Shown here one piece after another: positions 42,799-51,198 of a DNA stretch of 64,000 bases; position 1 is the first letter of the stretch; the number at the start of each line of letters is the position of its first letter. Both the position numbers and the translations under genes were made by a program. Source of the DNA: DATGZH01 sp035297265 (GTDB taxonomy: Bacteria > Actinomycetota > Acidimicrobiia > Acidimicrobiales > RAAP-2); NCBI GenBank assembly GCA_035297265.1, contig DATGZH010000018.1, positions 1 through 64,000 on the forward strand, given 5' to 3'. A model generated the notes under the pieces. The model made no database searches, had not been told where the DNA came from, and saw only the letters and a list, made by a program, of their open reading frames with translations.

Positions 42799-43997
42799 GT
42801 CGCTGCCCCCGTCCGAGGGCCGACCGTCCGCTGATACTCGACGACGAGGGCGTGGGCCCGGTCGAGATCGCAGGGGGCCGAGTAGAGGACGTCCCTCGCC
42901 TCGACGTAGAGCCGGTCCAACTGGCGGTCCTCACTGCGACCGAGCGCCTTGGCCTTGGCCCGGTAGGCCTCGAGCCGGCCCCGGAGCTCGTCGCGCGTCG
43001 CCGTGCCGGAGCCGCCAGCGCGCGCCAGCTGGCCGATCCGCTCGCCGAGGTCGGCCGACCGCTGGGCCAGCGCGGGGAGCTGCCGCCGGGCCTCGGCCGG
43101 ACTCGTCTCGGCCAACCGGCGGACGTCGGCCACGCACCTCTCGAGGTCGGCCAGGCCGGCGGCCGCCTCGTCGAGCTCGGCCCGCTCTGCCTCGGGCGTG
43201 AGGACCTTGGCTGCCGTCTCGGTTCTGGCCGACCTGGCCGCGTCGAGAGCCCGACGGTCGTCGTCGAGCGTGGCGGTGACCGAGGCCAGCTCGGCGAGGA
43301 GCTCATGACGGGCCGCCCGGGAGTCCCGGATCGAAGCGGCCGCCCGGTCGACCATGGCCGAGATCGACGACAGGGCGTCGTCCGAGAGGGCCAGCGGGTC
43401 GCGGTGGGCCAGGTCCTCGGCGTCGACCACCGCCCGCCGGGCCGAGGCCAGCTCGTTGGGTCGCCGGACGGCCGAGCTGTCGGCGGCCGACTCCAAGTCG
43501 CCGATGGCCGCCTCGAGAGCGGCCAGGCGGGGCACGATGACCGTCCACACGGCGGCGACTTCGTTGACCAAGGCCATCACGGCGTCGTAGTCGGCCGACA
43601 TGCCGGCGATCACCGCCTCGACGGTGAGGAGGTCGGTCGGCGCCTCCGCCTCGGTCAGGGCGCGCTGGGCCCCCGGACGGGCCACCGGGACCGACGGGCC
43701 GTCGAGCAGCTCGTGCAGGCGGCCGAGCGACGCCCGGGTCGGCGACGACTTGGTGCCTCGTGCGTCGGCCACCCGTTCGAGCACGTCGGCCAGCGCCAGC
43801 TGCCCCTGCCACAACGCCGATATCGCCTGCTGGGCCCGGGCCCACTGCTCGGCGGTCGTACCGGCGAGCGACGACGATGCCTCGAGCATTTGTCGCGTCA
43901 CGTCGTCGTCCAGCTCGACCAGGTTCTGGGCGATCCGCTCGTGGGTCGCCCGTAGGTCGGCGATCCGGCGGTCGATGGTCTCGAGCTGGGACGACAT
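42795..43997 (-). CDS. Coiled-coil protein of the PknG operon
   Basis: 400 residues, nearly all charged helical heptads ('LETIDRRIADLRATHERIAQNLVELDDD' at the start; several long stretches from 150 to 350), with no signal peptide, membrane span or known domain. It sits between glnH and pknG, with a one-base TGATG overlap to glnH and a GTGA overlap to pknG. In mycobacteria glnX, glnH and pknG are adjacent without this gene, as I recall. It may bridge the membrane sensor to the kinase; that is inference. Confidence 0.75.
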   Translation of the reverse strand: MSSQLETIDRRIADLRATHERIAQNLVELDDDVTRQMLEASSSLAGTTAEQWARAQQAISALWQGQLALADVLERVADARGTKSSPTRASLGRLHELLDGPSVPVARPGAQRALTEAEAPTDLLTVEAVIAGMSADYDAVMALVNEVAAVWTVIVPRLAALEAAIGDLESAADSSAVRRPNELASARRAVVDAEDLAHRDPLALSDDALSSISAMVDRAAASIRDSRAARHELLAELASVTATLDDDRRALDAARSARTETAAKVLTPEAERAELDEAAAGLADLERCVADVRRLAETSPAEARRQLPALAQRSADLGERIGQLARAGGSGTATRDELRGRLEAYRAKAKALGRSEDRQLDRLYVEARDVLYSAPCDLDRAHALVVEYQRTVGPRTGAAT

Positions 43998-45025
43998 CAG
44001 GGACCGGTCTTGTAGGTCGCGGCCGGCGGGGTCGCGGGCACCTTGGTGTACGGCAGCAGGTCACGGTTGTAGAGCTGCTCCCACGTCCCGTCGACCCGCT
44101 CGTTGGCGAGGACCCCGTTCACGAAGGCCGTGAACCCCTGGTGGGTCTGGCTGATGGCCATGCCGTAGGGCTCGGGGCTGAACTCGGGCCCCACGATCGT
44201 GGTGTTGGGGTCCTGGGCCTGGAGACCGAGGAGGATGGCGTTGTCGGTGGCGATGGCGTCGACCTGGCCCTGTTGCAGCATGAGCAGGCAGTCGGCGAAG
44301 TTGTTGTCGCTCCAGGCCACGATGTGGCCGGCCCCGGCCACGGCGACCAGGTTCCCGAAGGAGTCGGCGCCGCCGATCGCGCAGACCCGGCTGTGGCCGA
44401 GGTCGGCCGGACCGTTGATCTTCGAGTTGGAGGGCACGAGCAGCTGCTCCGCCGCGTCGTAGTAGACGGTCGAGAAGTCGACCGGGTAGGGGTCCTTGGT
44501 GCTCTTGGTCTGGCGGGAGCAGTTGATGGTCATCGTCTCGGCCACGAGGTCCACCTGGCCGGTCGCCACTGCCTGGGACCGATCCGCGTTCGGCACCAGC
44601 ACGAAGTGCACGGGAGGAGCATCGGCCCCGAAAATGGCCTGGTTCACCTGCTCGATCATGTCGATGTCGAACCCCTTGAGCTGGGCCGTGCCCGGGTTCC
44701 GGTAGGCCCACAGGTAGGTGCTCTGGGTGACGCCGGCGACGAGATAGCCCCGGGCCTGTATGTGGGCCATCCAGGAGCCGGCCGGCATGGCGCCCGGCGT
44801 GGGCATCGTGGCCGGAGGCGGGTAGCTGGCGGTGCAGTTCGTCGCGTCCGGCGGGGTCGGCGTGGGATGGACCACCTGGGCGCCGGCCGGCAACACCGTC
44901 GGCGGGTCGGCCGACCCGGGCGAGGCCGAGGCCGTCGAGTTGCCCACCCCGAGCAAGAGGACCGCGCCGGCGAGCGCGGCCGCGACCATCCGACACCGCG
45001 TGGTCGGGGCGGGGGGCCGGGACAC
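43997..45025 (-). CDS. glnH: GlnH-type amino-acid-binding protein
   Basis: 342 residues. A signal peptide ('MVAAALAGAVLLLGVGNSTASAS') is followed by a linker and a type II binding-protein fold of the polar amino acid family: 'LVAGVTQSTYLWAYRNPGTAQLKGFDIDMIEQVNQ', 'VATGQVDLVAETMTINCSR', 'DNAILLGL'. Mycobacterial GlnH is a lipoprotein that binds Asp/Glu-type amino acids and signals through GlnX to PknG. Here no lipobox Cys is seen at the cleavage region, so it may be secreted or anchored by its uncleaved leader. No ABC permease genes are present, consistent with a sensing role. Confidence 0.88.
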   Translation of the reverse strand: MSRPPAPTTRCRMVAAALAGAVLLLGVGNSTASASPGSADPPTVLPAGAQVVHPTPTPPDATNCTASYPPPATMPTPGAMPAGSWMAHIQARGYLVAGVTQSTYLWAYRNPGTAQLKGFDIDMIEQVNQAIFGADAPPVHFVLVPNADRSQAVATGQVDLVAETMTINCSRQTKSTKDPYPVDFSTVYYDAAEQLLVPSNSKINGPADLGHSRVCAIGGADSFGNLVAVAGAGHIVAWSDNNFADCLLMLQQGQVDAIATDNAILLGLQAQDPNTTIVGPEFSPEPYGMAISQTHQGFTAFVNGVLANERVDGTWEQLYNRDLLPYTKVPATPPAATYKTGP

Positions 45026-45030
45026 GACGC

Positions 45031-46338
45031 CTACCGGTACTCGGCGATCCGGGGCCGGAAGCCCACCAGGATGAGGACGGCCGCCAGGACGGACAGGATG
45101 GCACTGGCCCAGATGAGCCCGGCGATGTCGTCGACCGCTCCGGACATCGATCGGTCAAAGGCCTGCTGGGACGTGGCGATCGCCTGAGACAGATCCCCGT
45201 CGAGCGTCGACGAGGCGGCGGGCAGCTGGCTCGCGGCCAGCGTGTCGGCCTCTTGCTCGAGCGTCGGGTTCGCCGAGCCGTCGAGCTGCCTGATGTGTCG
45301 GTGCACCCGGCCGTAGGCGGCCAGTGCTCCGTCGATCTGGGCGATCTCGTTGTACTCCTTGGGCGCCGACTGGCTGGCGGCCGAGGTCAACAGGAGGTCG
45401 ATGTGGTCGACCGTCCTGACGTAGTCGGGCTGGTCCGCGGGGTCCGAGTCCCGGGTGAGCAGGGTCAACTCGTCGTCAGCGGTCATCCGCAGCGCGCCGA
45501 TCCGGGCCTGGGTGAACACGACCACCGGACTGGACCCGTTGGAGGTGGCTGTGCTGACGGCGCCGCTCTCGAGGCCTACCGCTGCGATGAACCAGATGCC
45601 CAGCACGAGCGTCACGACCGTCGACCCGACCAGGAAGGCGTTGAACGTCCGGTGAAAGCGTCGGCTCATCCAGACCTGGGCGACGATCAGGAGCACCAGG
45701 AGCACCACGAGCAGGACCGCCGCCAGGGGGACCAGCCACGACCCGTCGGCCGTACCGAGGTCGCTCGAGAGCCGATCGTTCTCCACCCGGTAGAGCTGCG
45801 CCGCGGCCGGCAGGATCCTCGTCCGCATCAGGTGGTTCGCCTCACCGATGTAGGCCGCGGCGAGCGGGAAGTAAGCCTGGCGTTCGTTGAACGCCGCCGT
45901 CTGGACCAGCCCGGCGTAGATGGGGAGGTCCTCGGAGATCGTTCGGATGGACGAGGCGACGGCCGGGTCGTTCCCGGCCTCCTGGGCCGCCTCGGCCAGG
46001 CTGGACGACCCGCTGGCCATGTCGTCCGTGTAGCGGACCCGAAGCCTCGCCGGTTGGACCTGGCCCTGGAGGAAGGAGCCGGCCGCCGTCGTGTCGGCGT
46101 CCGAGAGATAGGTGTCGATGGCCTGGGCTTGGACCACGAGGGGCTCGGCCTGCTGCCAGGCGGCCGCGGTCGCCGCGTGCCGCTCGGCCGCCGCCAGGGC
46201 CGTCACCAGCCCGACCACGAGGGCCAGGACGGCCAGGCCGACGGAGGCCAGCCGCAGCCGAGCCGGGGTGACCCGGACCTTCGGCCCGCGATCGACGACG
46301 GGGCTGCGCGCCACGTCCAGATGCTCCAACGTCACCAT
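45031..46338 (-). CDS. glnX: GlnX-type transmembrane signalling protein
   Basis: About 435 residues with four transmembrane helices: 'VGLAVLALVVGLVTALAAA' (near 30-50), 'LVPLAAVLLVVLLVLLIVAQVW' (near 200), 'LVGSTVVTLVLGIWFIAAVG' (near 240) and 'IWASAILSVLAAVLILVGF' at the end, enclosing two helical extracytoplasmic domains of about 150 residues. In mycobacteria this protein passes the GlnH signal across the membrane to PknG. I start at the ATG at 46338; 34 more codons are open upstream but would place the start close to the promoter site. First gene of the operon. Confidence 0.85.
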   Translation of the reverse strand: MVTLEHLDVARSPVVDRGPKVRVTPARLRLASVGLAVLALVVGLVTALAAAERHAATAAAWQQAEPLVVQAQAIDTYLSDADTTAAGSFLQGQVQPARLRVRYTDDMASGSSSLAEAAQEAGNDPAVASSIRTISEDLPIYAGLVQTAAFNERQAYFPLAAAYIGEANHLMRTRILPAAAQLYRVENDRLSSDLGTADGSWLVPLAAVLLVVLLVLLIVAQVWMSRRFHRTFNAFLVGSTVVTLVLGIWFIAAVGLESGAVSTATSNGSSPVVVFTQARIGALRMTADDELTLLTRDSDPADQPDYVRTVDHIDLLLTSAASQSAPKEYNEIAQIDGALAAYGRVHRHIRQLDGSANPTLEQEADTLAASQLPAASSTLDGDLSQAIATSQQAFDRSMSGAVDDIAGLIWASAILSVLAAVLILVGFRPRIAEYR

Positions 46339-46440
46339 CGACTGACCAGTGCCCTCCCCTAGGCCCACAAGCCATCCCCTAACGAGCGGGTGGTCGTGGA
46401 CCTCACTGTCTGGCCGTTGATTATCACCCGTCCGACCCAC

Positions 46441-46471
46441 ATCGTGTCCAGTGCCAGTAATCGCCTGGTAA
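46441..46471 (-). promoter_or_regulatory. SARP-like promoter site of the glnX-pknG operon
   Basis: On the minus strand: TTACC (46471-46467), six bases, TTACT (46460-46456), nine bases starting GGCACT, then CACGAT (46446-46441). The GGCACT following the second repeat is shared with the site at 31469. A second, sigma70-like pair further in (TGGACA 46450-46445 and GATAAT 46425-46420, 19-bp spacer) is an alternative promoter. Confidence 0.65.
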
Positions 46472-46658
46472 CGCCTCGGGGTTCGGCGGCCATGCCGACG
46501 TCCGACGGACCACGTCGCTCGTCCGGCTTCCCAGCCCCTGCTGGGGCGGTCCCCCGATCGGAGCGCACCCGGCGTGACCCGCCGGGTGCTGGGCGTTCAC
46601 GCCCCTGTACGGCGGATCCGGCTGCTCGGCGGGCGCTCCTGCCTCGAGGTCCGGGAAG

Positions 46659-46689
46659 TTACTGGGCTGTTACCGGCGCTCTTTACCGT
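46659..46689 (+). promoter_or_regulatory. SARP-like promoter site of the gene at 46857
   Basis: TTACT (46659-46663), six bases, TTACC (46670-46674), nine bases starting GGCGCT, then TACCGT (46684-46689), a TANNNT -10. It is divergent from the glnX site 188 bp away. A third TTACC overlaps the -10. The following leader of about 160 bases contains a CCCGGGGC-gac-GCCCCGGG hairpin (46795-46813). Confidence 0.7.
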
Positions 46690-46856
46690 TCCCGTGAGGT
46701 CGCCGCAGGTGGATTGGGCGGCCAGACAGCCGGATCGGGCTCCCCGATCGGGTCGGCAGGAACGGAGGGACCGGCCAACCGGGATGGCCCGGCGCCCGGG
46801 GCGACGCCCCGGGGCGCGGTCCGGACCTTCGAGACGGAGAGCGAGGAGGCAGCGAC

Positions 46857-47387
46857 ATGGCACAGCTGACAGACCAATTGGCCAAAGTGGCGGCCGACCG
46901 GCTCGAGCCCGGCGAGGTCATCATGGCCGGCGCCCGGTGCGTGCCCGTCGGGGCGACCTCACGCCGGGCCCTCACCTTCGGCCTGGCCGGTGCGCTCGGC
47001 GGGACGGTCCTCACCAAGTTGGGAGCCCCGGCCGACCACGCCCTCCACGGCGAGTCGCTGCCCCACGATCTGGCGCTGGGCCTCACGGAGCGCCGGATCC
47101 TCGTCTTCGCCGTGAGCACCCTGACCGGTCGGGCAACGAAGGTGATCCGTTCGGTCCCGCTCGCCCACGTCGTCGGGGTCGACAACGAAGAGAGCCGGTC
47201 CCTCGGCCGCAAGATGCCGCGGCTCCGGCTCCGGTTCACCGACGGGTCGACACTGGCGCTGGAGGCCCCCGGCCAGGTCCCGGCGGCCCGCGGCTTCTCA
47301 CAAGCGCTCACCCAGATGGTCTCGGGGCGATCCCTCGCTGAGGCGTCGGACAGCCTCGTCGACGGGGAGGAGTCCTCGCATGCCTGA
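46857..47387 (+). CDS. Hypothetical protein, possible PH-like fold
   Basis: 176 residues, unrecognised. A Gly/Ala-rich hydrophobic stretch ('RRALTFGLAGALGGTVLTKLG', 36-56) precedes a beta-rich half ('LGLTERRILVFAVSTLTG', 'VIRSVPLAHVVGVDNEES', 'RLRLRFTDGSTLALEAPG') that looks like the PH-type barrel found in small bacterial regulatory proteins. No signal peptide. It is transcribed divergently from glnX with a matching promoter site and overlaps the next gene by eight bases, so it probably belongs to the same regulon. Confidence 0.72.
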   Translation: MAQLTDQLAKVAADRLEPGEVIMAGARCVPVGATSRRALTFGLAGALGGTVLTKLGAPADHALHGESLPHDLALGLTERRILVFAVSTLTGRATKVIRSVPLAHVVGVDNEESRSLGRKMPRLRLRFTDGSTLALEAPGQVPAARGFSQALTQMVSGRSLAEASDSLVDGEESSHA

Positions 47388-47694
47388 CACCCCGAACGGC
47401 GAGAACCCCGTTTCGCCGCCGACCGGTCAAGGACCGATCGCCGGCACCGCTCACGGCTCTTCGGCCCACGGCTCTGCGGTCACCCGCGCCAAGTGGACGA
47501 TCGCCATCGGCCTCCTCGTGACGGTCGTCGGGGTGGTGCTGACCGCCGCCACCTATGCCATGGCCGCGTCCAATCCGAACGGTGGGCACTACGTCATTGC
47601 CTTCGGGCCGGTCATCTTCGGCCTGCTCACGCTGGCCCGGGGGATCCGGGCGCTGAGGATGACCTCTCGACCAGAGATGGGCCGACAGTCCTAG
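47380..47694 (+). CDS. Small membrane protein with two helices
   Basis: 104 residues: a Gly/Ser/His-rich N-terminal tail (1-35), then two transmembrane helices ('KWTIAIGLLVTVVGVVLTAATY' and 'YVIAFGPVIFGLLTLARGI') and a short basic tail. No family recognised. Its ATG lies inside the last codons of the preceding gene (8-bp overlap), so the two are translated together. Confidence 0.7.
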   Translation: MPDTPNGENPVSPPTGQGPIAGTAHGSSAHGSAVTRAKWTIAIGLLVTVVGVVLTAATYAMAASNPNGGHYVIAFGPVIFGLLTLARGIRALRMTSRPEMGRQS

Positions 47695-47713
47695 CCCGCG
47701 TTCTGCGTCGACA

Positions 47714-47729
47714 CCCACCGCCGGGTGGG
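47714..47729. terminator. Weak stem-loop between convergent genes
   Basis: CCCACC (47714-47719) pairs with GGTGGG (47724-47729) across a 4-base loop, in the 132-bp gap between the small membrane protein and the acyl-CoA ligase. The only terminator candidate here. Confidence 0.4.
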
Positions 47730-47826
47730 CCGTCGGCGCGGGCCGAACGTGGCGCGAATGACGGGATGCGACCGCACGGCTCAGCTGAAGACCGCGCCAG
47801 CCATCGGCTCGACAGGGAACCGGGAT

Positions 47827-49431
47827 TCAGTTGATGTGCCGCTCCGTGTCGGCCCAGTACTTGTCCCGCAGCTCGCGCTTCAGCACTTTGCCTGACGGGT
47901 TGCGGGGCAGGGCCTCGACGAAGTCGACCGAGGTCGGGCACTTGTAGTGGGCGAGCAGCGTGCGGCAGTAGGCGATCAAGTCGGCCGACTCGGCGCTCCC
48001 ATCGGGGGCCCGGACGACGACCGCCTTCACGGTCTCGCCCCACTTGGCGTCGGGCACGCCGATGACCGCCGCGTCCACCACCGTCGGGTGTGACAGCAAG
48101 GCGTTCTCCACCTCGGCCGGGTACACGTTCTCCCCGCCCGAGACGATCATGTCCTTGATGCGGTCCTGGAGGAAGAGATAGCCGTCCTTGTCGAGGTAGC
48201 CGGCGTCGCCGGTGCGCAGCCAGCCCCCTTCGACGAGGGTCTTTGCCGTGTCGTCGGGTTTCTCCCAGTAGCCGGCCATGTTGTAGGGGGAGCGGGTCCA
48301 GATCTCGCCCGTCGTCTCCGTCGGTTGGTCCTCGAGGGTGGCCGCGTCGACGATGCGCAGCTCGACGCGGCCGAGGGCCTTCCCCGCCGAGCGCAGCAGG
48401 TACTGGCGGGGCCCGTCGGGGTCGTGGTCCTCGGGCCCGAGGGCGCAGATGGCCCCGGTGGTCTCGGTCATCCCGTAGAGCTGGCAGAAGTCGCAGCCGA
48501 AGATCTCGAGGCTCTGCACGAGCACGTCCTCGGCGATGGGCGAGGCCCCGTAGAAGATCCGGCGCAGGCTCGAGAAGTCGCGGCGGTCCACGCCTTCGGT
48601 GGCGAGCAGGAACATGAGGACGGCGGGGACCACGAACATGTCGGTGATCCGCTCGCCCTCGACGAGCTCGAGGAGCTGCTTCGGGTCGACGTCGCGGAGC
48701 ACGATCGAGGTGCCGCCCCGCGACATGGCACAGAGGGCCCACCCGACGCCCCCGATGTGGAACAGGGGCATGGCCACCAGGCTGACGGTGTCGCGGCCGA
48801 TCTCGAAGTTCTCGTGGGCCTGTCCGATGGCCGTGGCCAGGTTGGCGTTGGTGAGCATCACGCCCTTCGGCAGGCCGGTCGTGCCCGAGGTGTACAGCTG
48901 GAGCGAGACGGCGTCGGGGCCCCCGACGTCACCGGGGTCGGTGGCCGGGTGGCCGGCGAGCCACGCCTCGTAGGCGACCGTGCGGTCCGGGTCGATCGCC
49001 CCCGCCTGCTCGAGGTCGGGGCCGACCTCGCCGAGCACGACGAGCCGGCGGACGCTCGGGAGGGGCGAGGGCATCTGGGCCAGGTGGGGGAGATAGTCGG
49101 GGTCGACGACGAGGACGCTCGCCTCCGCGTCGTCGACGATGCCGGCGATCTCGACCGGCGACAGGCGCCAGTTCACCGCCACGTTCACCGCCCCGAGCAG
49201 GGCCCCGCCGAAGAGGACGTCGAAGTGGGGGAGACCGTTGCGGTCGAGGAAGGCCACCCGGTCGCCCGGGCCGAGCCCCTCGGCTTCCAGGGCCCGGGCC
49301 ACCCGGCAGCTCCGCTCGTACTGCTCGGCCCAGGTGCGCCGCTCGTCTCCGGCCACGAACATCGTCGAGCCGGGCGCCTCGCCGGCGACCGTGCGCAGCA
49401 TCCCGGCCACCGTGTAGCGCTCTTCCATCAC
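47827..49431 (-). CDS. Long-chain-type acyl-CoA ligase
   Basis: 534 residues, the normal length for fatty-acid CoA ligases. P-loop 'LYTSGTTGLPKG', 'LYGMTETTG', 'RTGDAGYLDKDGYLFLQDRIKDMIVSGGENVYPAEVE', and the catalytic Lys in 'LPRNPSGKVLKREL'. It adenylates a fatty or related acid and transfers it to CoA. It is third of its kind in the window and closest to the general FadD type. It lies 84 bp after the MBL hydrolase gene and may be co-transcribed with it. Confidence 0.93.
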   Translation of the reverse strand: MMEERYTVAGMLRTVAGEAPGSTMFVAGDERRTWAEQYERSCRVARALEAEGLGPGDRVAFLDRNGLPHFDVLFGGALLGAVNVAVNWRLSPVEIAGIVDDAEASVLVVDPDYLPHLAQMPSPLPSVRRLVVLGEVGPDLEQAGAIDPDRTVAYEAWLAGHPATDPGDVGGPDAVSLQLYTSGTTGLPKGVMLTNANLATAIGQAHENFEIGRDTVSLVAMPLFHIGGVGWALCAMSRGGTSIVLRDVDPKQLLELVEGERITDMFVVPAVLMFLLATEGVDRRDFSSLRRIFYGASPIAEDVLVQSLEIFGCDFCQLYGMTETTGAICALGPEDHDPDGPRQYLLRSAGKALGRVELRIVDAATLEDQPTETTGEIWTRSPYNMAGYWEKPDDTAKTLVEGGWLRTGDAGYLDKDGYLFLQDRIKDMIVSGGENVYPAEVENALLSHPTVVDAAVIGVPDAKWGETVKAVVVRAPDGSAESADLIAYCRTLLAHYKCPTSVDFVEALPRNPSGKVLKRELRDKYWADTERHIN

Positions 49432-49515
49432 GACCTCCGTTGCCGGTCGGCCGCCGCCGACCCGGCCCCCTCAGTATCGCGGGCGGGGGGCCTCGCCCGC
49501 CCCGGCCGAGGTGCT

Positions 49516-50454
49516 TCAGGCCAGGCAGCGCAACGGGCGGCCGCCGTTGAAGGCGATCATGTCGGCGAAGGCCGTCATGACGTCGATGTCGGCCCCCGGC
49601 GCGGCCCCGTCGAGCTCGGCGTAGGCCCGGTGGAGGTTGCCGGGCAGCCGCTCGGCGTCGAGCAGCTCGGCGTAGGGGCCGAGGTCGACCTCCCGGGCCC
49701 CCTCCAAGGGCGAGAGCCCGGCCCCCTTCAGCTCGGGGGCGATCGTCTGCAGCCAGCGCAGGTAGCGGCCGCAGGCGTCCACCTGCTCGATGCCGCACAC
49801 CGCGCCGTGGCCCGGGACGATCACGTCGGGCTCGAGCTCCATGATGCGGTCGAGGGCCTCGAGGGAGCCGGCCACCGAGCCCATGAGCACGAACGGCGTG
49901 CCGCCGTTGAAGATGAGGTCGCCTGCGTAGAGGACCCGCCGCTCGGGCACCCAGGCGACGAGGTCGTTGGTGGTGTGGGCGGCCGAGGCGAGGTGGAGGA
50001 GCTCGACCCGCAGGTCGTCGACGTGGACGCAGGCCCTCTCCTCGATCGTCACGAACGGCGCCGCCAGCTCGAGGTCACCCCACACCACCGGCTCGAACAT
50101 GCCCTCGGGCCGGACGATGCCCATCTTCAGCACTTCTTCCCGGCACCGCTCGTGCCCGATGATCGTGGCGTACGGGAGGAGGTAGTTGCCGTTGGTGTGG
50201 TCGGCGTGGTGGTGGGTGGTGACGAGCGTACGCGGGGCGCGGCCGGCCACCGACTCGACGGCGGCCAGGTAGTCGCGGGTCCGGCGCTCGGTCGAGCAGG
50301 TGTCGATCGAGACCACGAGGTCCCGGCCCACGAGGAAGCCGGTGTTGTTGATGAACCAGCTGCCGTCAGGCTGGATGTAGGCGAAGAGCCCGTCGGAGAC
50401 CTCCTCCACCCGGGGCGGCGGCAGGTCGGCGTGGTCGTGGTGCGACGTGGACAT
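49516..50454 (-). CDS. Metallo-beta-lactamase-fold hydrolase
   Basis: 312 residues. The zinc motif is 'THHHADH' (80-86), with further ligands in 'SAAHTTND' (His), 'YAGDLIFNGG' (Asp) and 'VPGHGAVCG' (His). The order matches quinoprotein-relay (SoxH-like) or general MBL hydrolases rather than beta-lactamases. No signal peptide. It follows the alpha/beta hydrolase gene by 43 bp, and the two may act in one degradation pathway. Substrate unknown. Confidence 0.88.
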   Translation of the reverse strand: MSTSHHDHADLPPPRVEEVSDGLFAYIQPDGSWFINNTGFLVGRDLVVSIDTCSTERRTRDYLAAVESVAGRAPRTLVTTHHHADHTNGNYLLPYATIIGHERCREEVLKMGIVRPEGMFEPVVWGDLELAAPFVTIEERACVHVDDLRVELLHLASAAHTTNDLVAWVPERRVLYAGDLIFNGGTPFVLMGSVAGSLEALDRIMELEPDVIVPGHGAVCGIEQVDACGRYLRWLQTIAPELKGAGLSPLEGAREVDLGPYAELLDAERLPGNLHRAYAELDGAAPGADIDVMTAFADMIAFNGGRPLRCLA

Positions 50455-50497
50455 GAGATGCGTCCTACCAGATACGGCCGCCGGGGGCGGCGGGACG

Positions 50498-51109
50498 TCA
50501 GCCGGCCTTGGTCCGCCGACCGCGGACCAGCCAGTGCCGGACCGCCTCGGCCACCTCGTCGTCCTTCTTGCGGAGCCCGTGGTCGCCGCCGTCGAGGAAC
50601 ACGGTCGTCACCGGTCCGGGGATGACCCGCACCTCGCGCTGGAGCTCCTCGGGCGTGGCGAAGGTGTCCTTCGTGCCCGACACGAAGAGGCACGGGACGT
50701 CCAGCCGGGCGAAGTGCTCGACCCGCAGCTGGTCCGGTCGCCCGGGTGGGTGGAGCGGGTAGCTGACGAGGACGAGCGCCGCCGCCTGCAGACCGTCGGC
50801 CACGGCCATCGAGCACATCCGCCCGCCCATCGAGCGGCCCCCGAGGGCCACGCGCTTCGGGGCCACCCCGAGCTCGGTGGCGAGGCTGTCGGCGGCCTCG
50901 GCGACGGCGGCAATGAGCACCGGCGGGCGGTCCGGCGAGCGGCGGCCGGCGATGCGGTAGGGGAAGTCGATCCGCCGGACGGCCACGCCGACCTCGTCCA
51001 GCGCGGCGTCGATGGCCACGAGCGCGCTCTGGTTGCGGTCGGCCCCGGCCCCCGGGGTGAGCACGAGCCCGGCCGGGGTGGAGCGTGGTCCCCTCGGCGT
51101 GTCCGGCAT
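50498..51109 (-). CDS. Alpha/beta hydrolase, TEX30/KANL3-like
   Basis: 203 residues, a compact alpha/beta hydrolase. 'LVLTPGAGADRNQSALVAID' gives the oxyanion region, 'ALGGRSMGGRM' is the nucleophile elbow, 'VSGTKDTFATPEE' holds the Asp and 'DGGDHGLRKKDDEVAE' the His. These match the short TEX30/dienelactone-hydrolase-like family. The ATG at 51109 is preferred; the frame's extension upstream only translates the hexamer repeat of the divergent gene. Confidence 0.85.
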   Translation of the reverse strand: MPDTPRGPRSTPAGLVLTPGAGADRNQSALVAIDAALDEVGVAVRRIDFPYRIAGRRSPDRPPVLIAAVAEAADSLATELGVAPKRVALGGRSMGGRMCSMAVADGLQAAALVLVSYPLHPPGRPDQLRVEHFARLDVPCLFVSGTKDTFATPEELQREVRVIPGPVTTVFLDGGDHGLRKKDDEVAEAVRHWLVRGRRTKAG

Positions 51110-51168
51110 GGCTCCATCATGGCCCGCCGTGTCAGGGTCCCTCGGAGGGTCGCGTAGCCTGGCCCGTC

Positions 51169-51198
51169 GTGGACGTGGACGTGGACGTGGACGTGGTC
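51169..51198 (+). repeat. GTGGAC hexamer repeat at a gene start
   Basis: Four exact copies of GTGGAC (51169-51192) and a fifth with one change (GTGGTC). Each copy supplies an in-frame GTG that could start the GNAT gene. The predicted N-terminus is VDVDVDVDVV. Confidence 0.9.
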
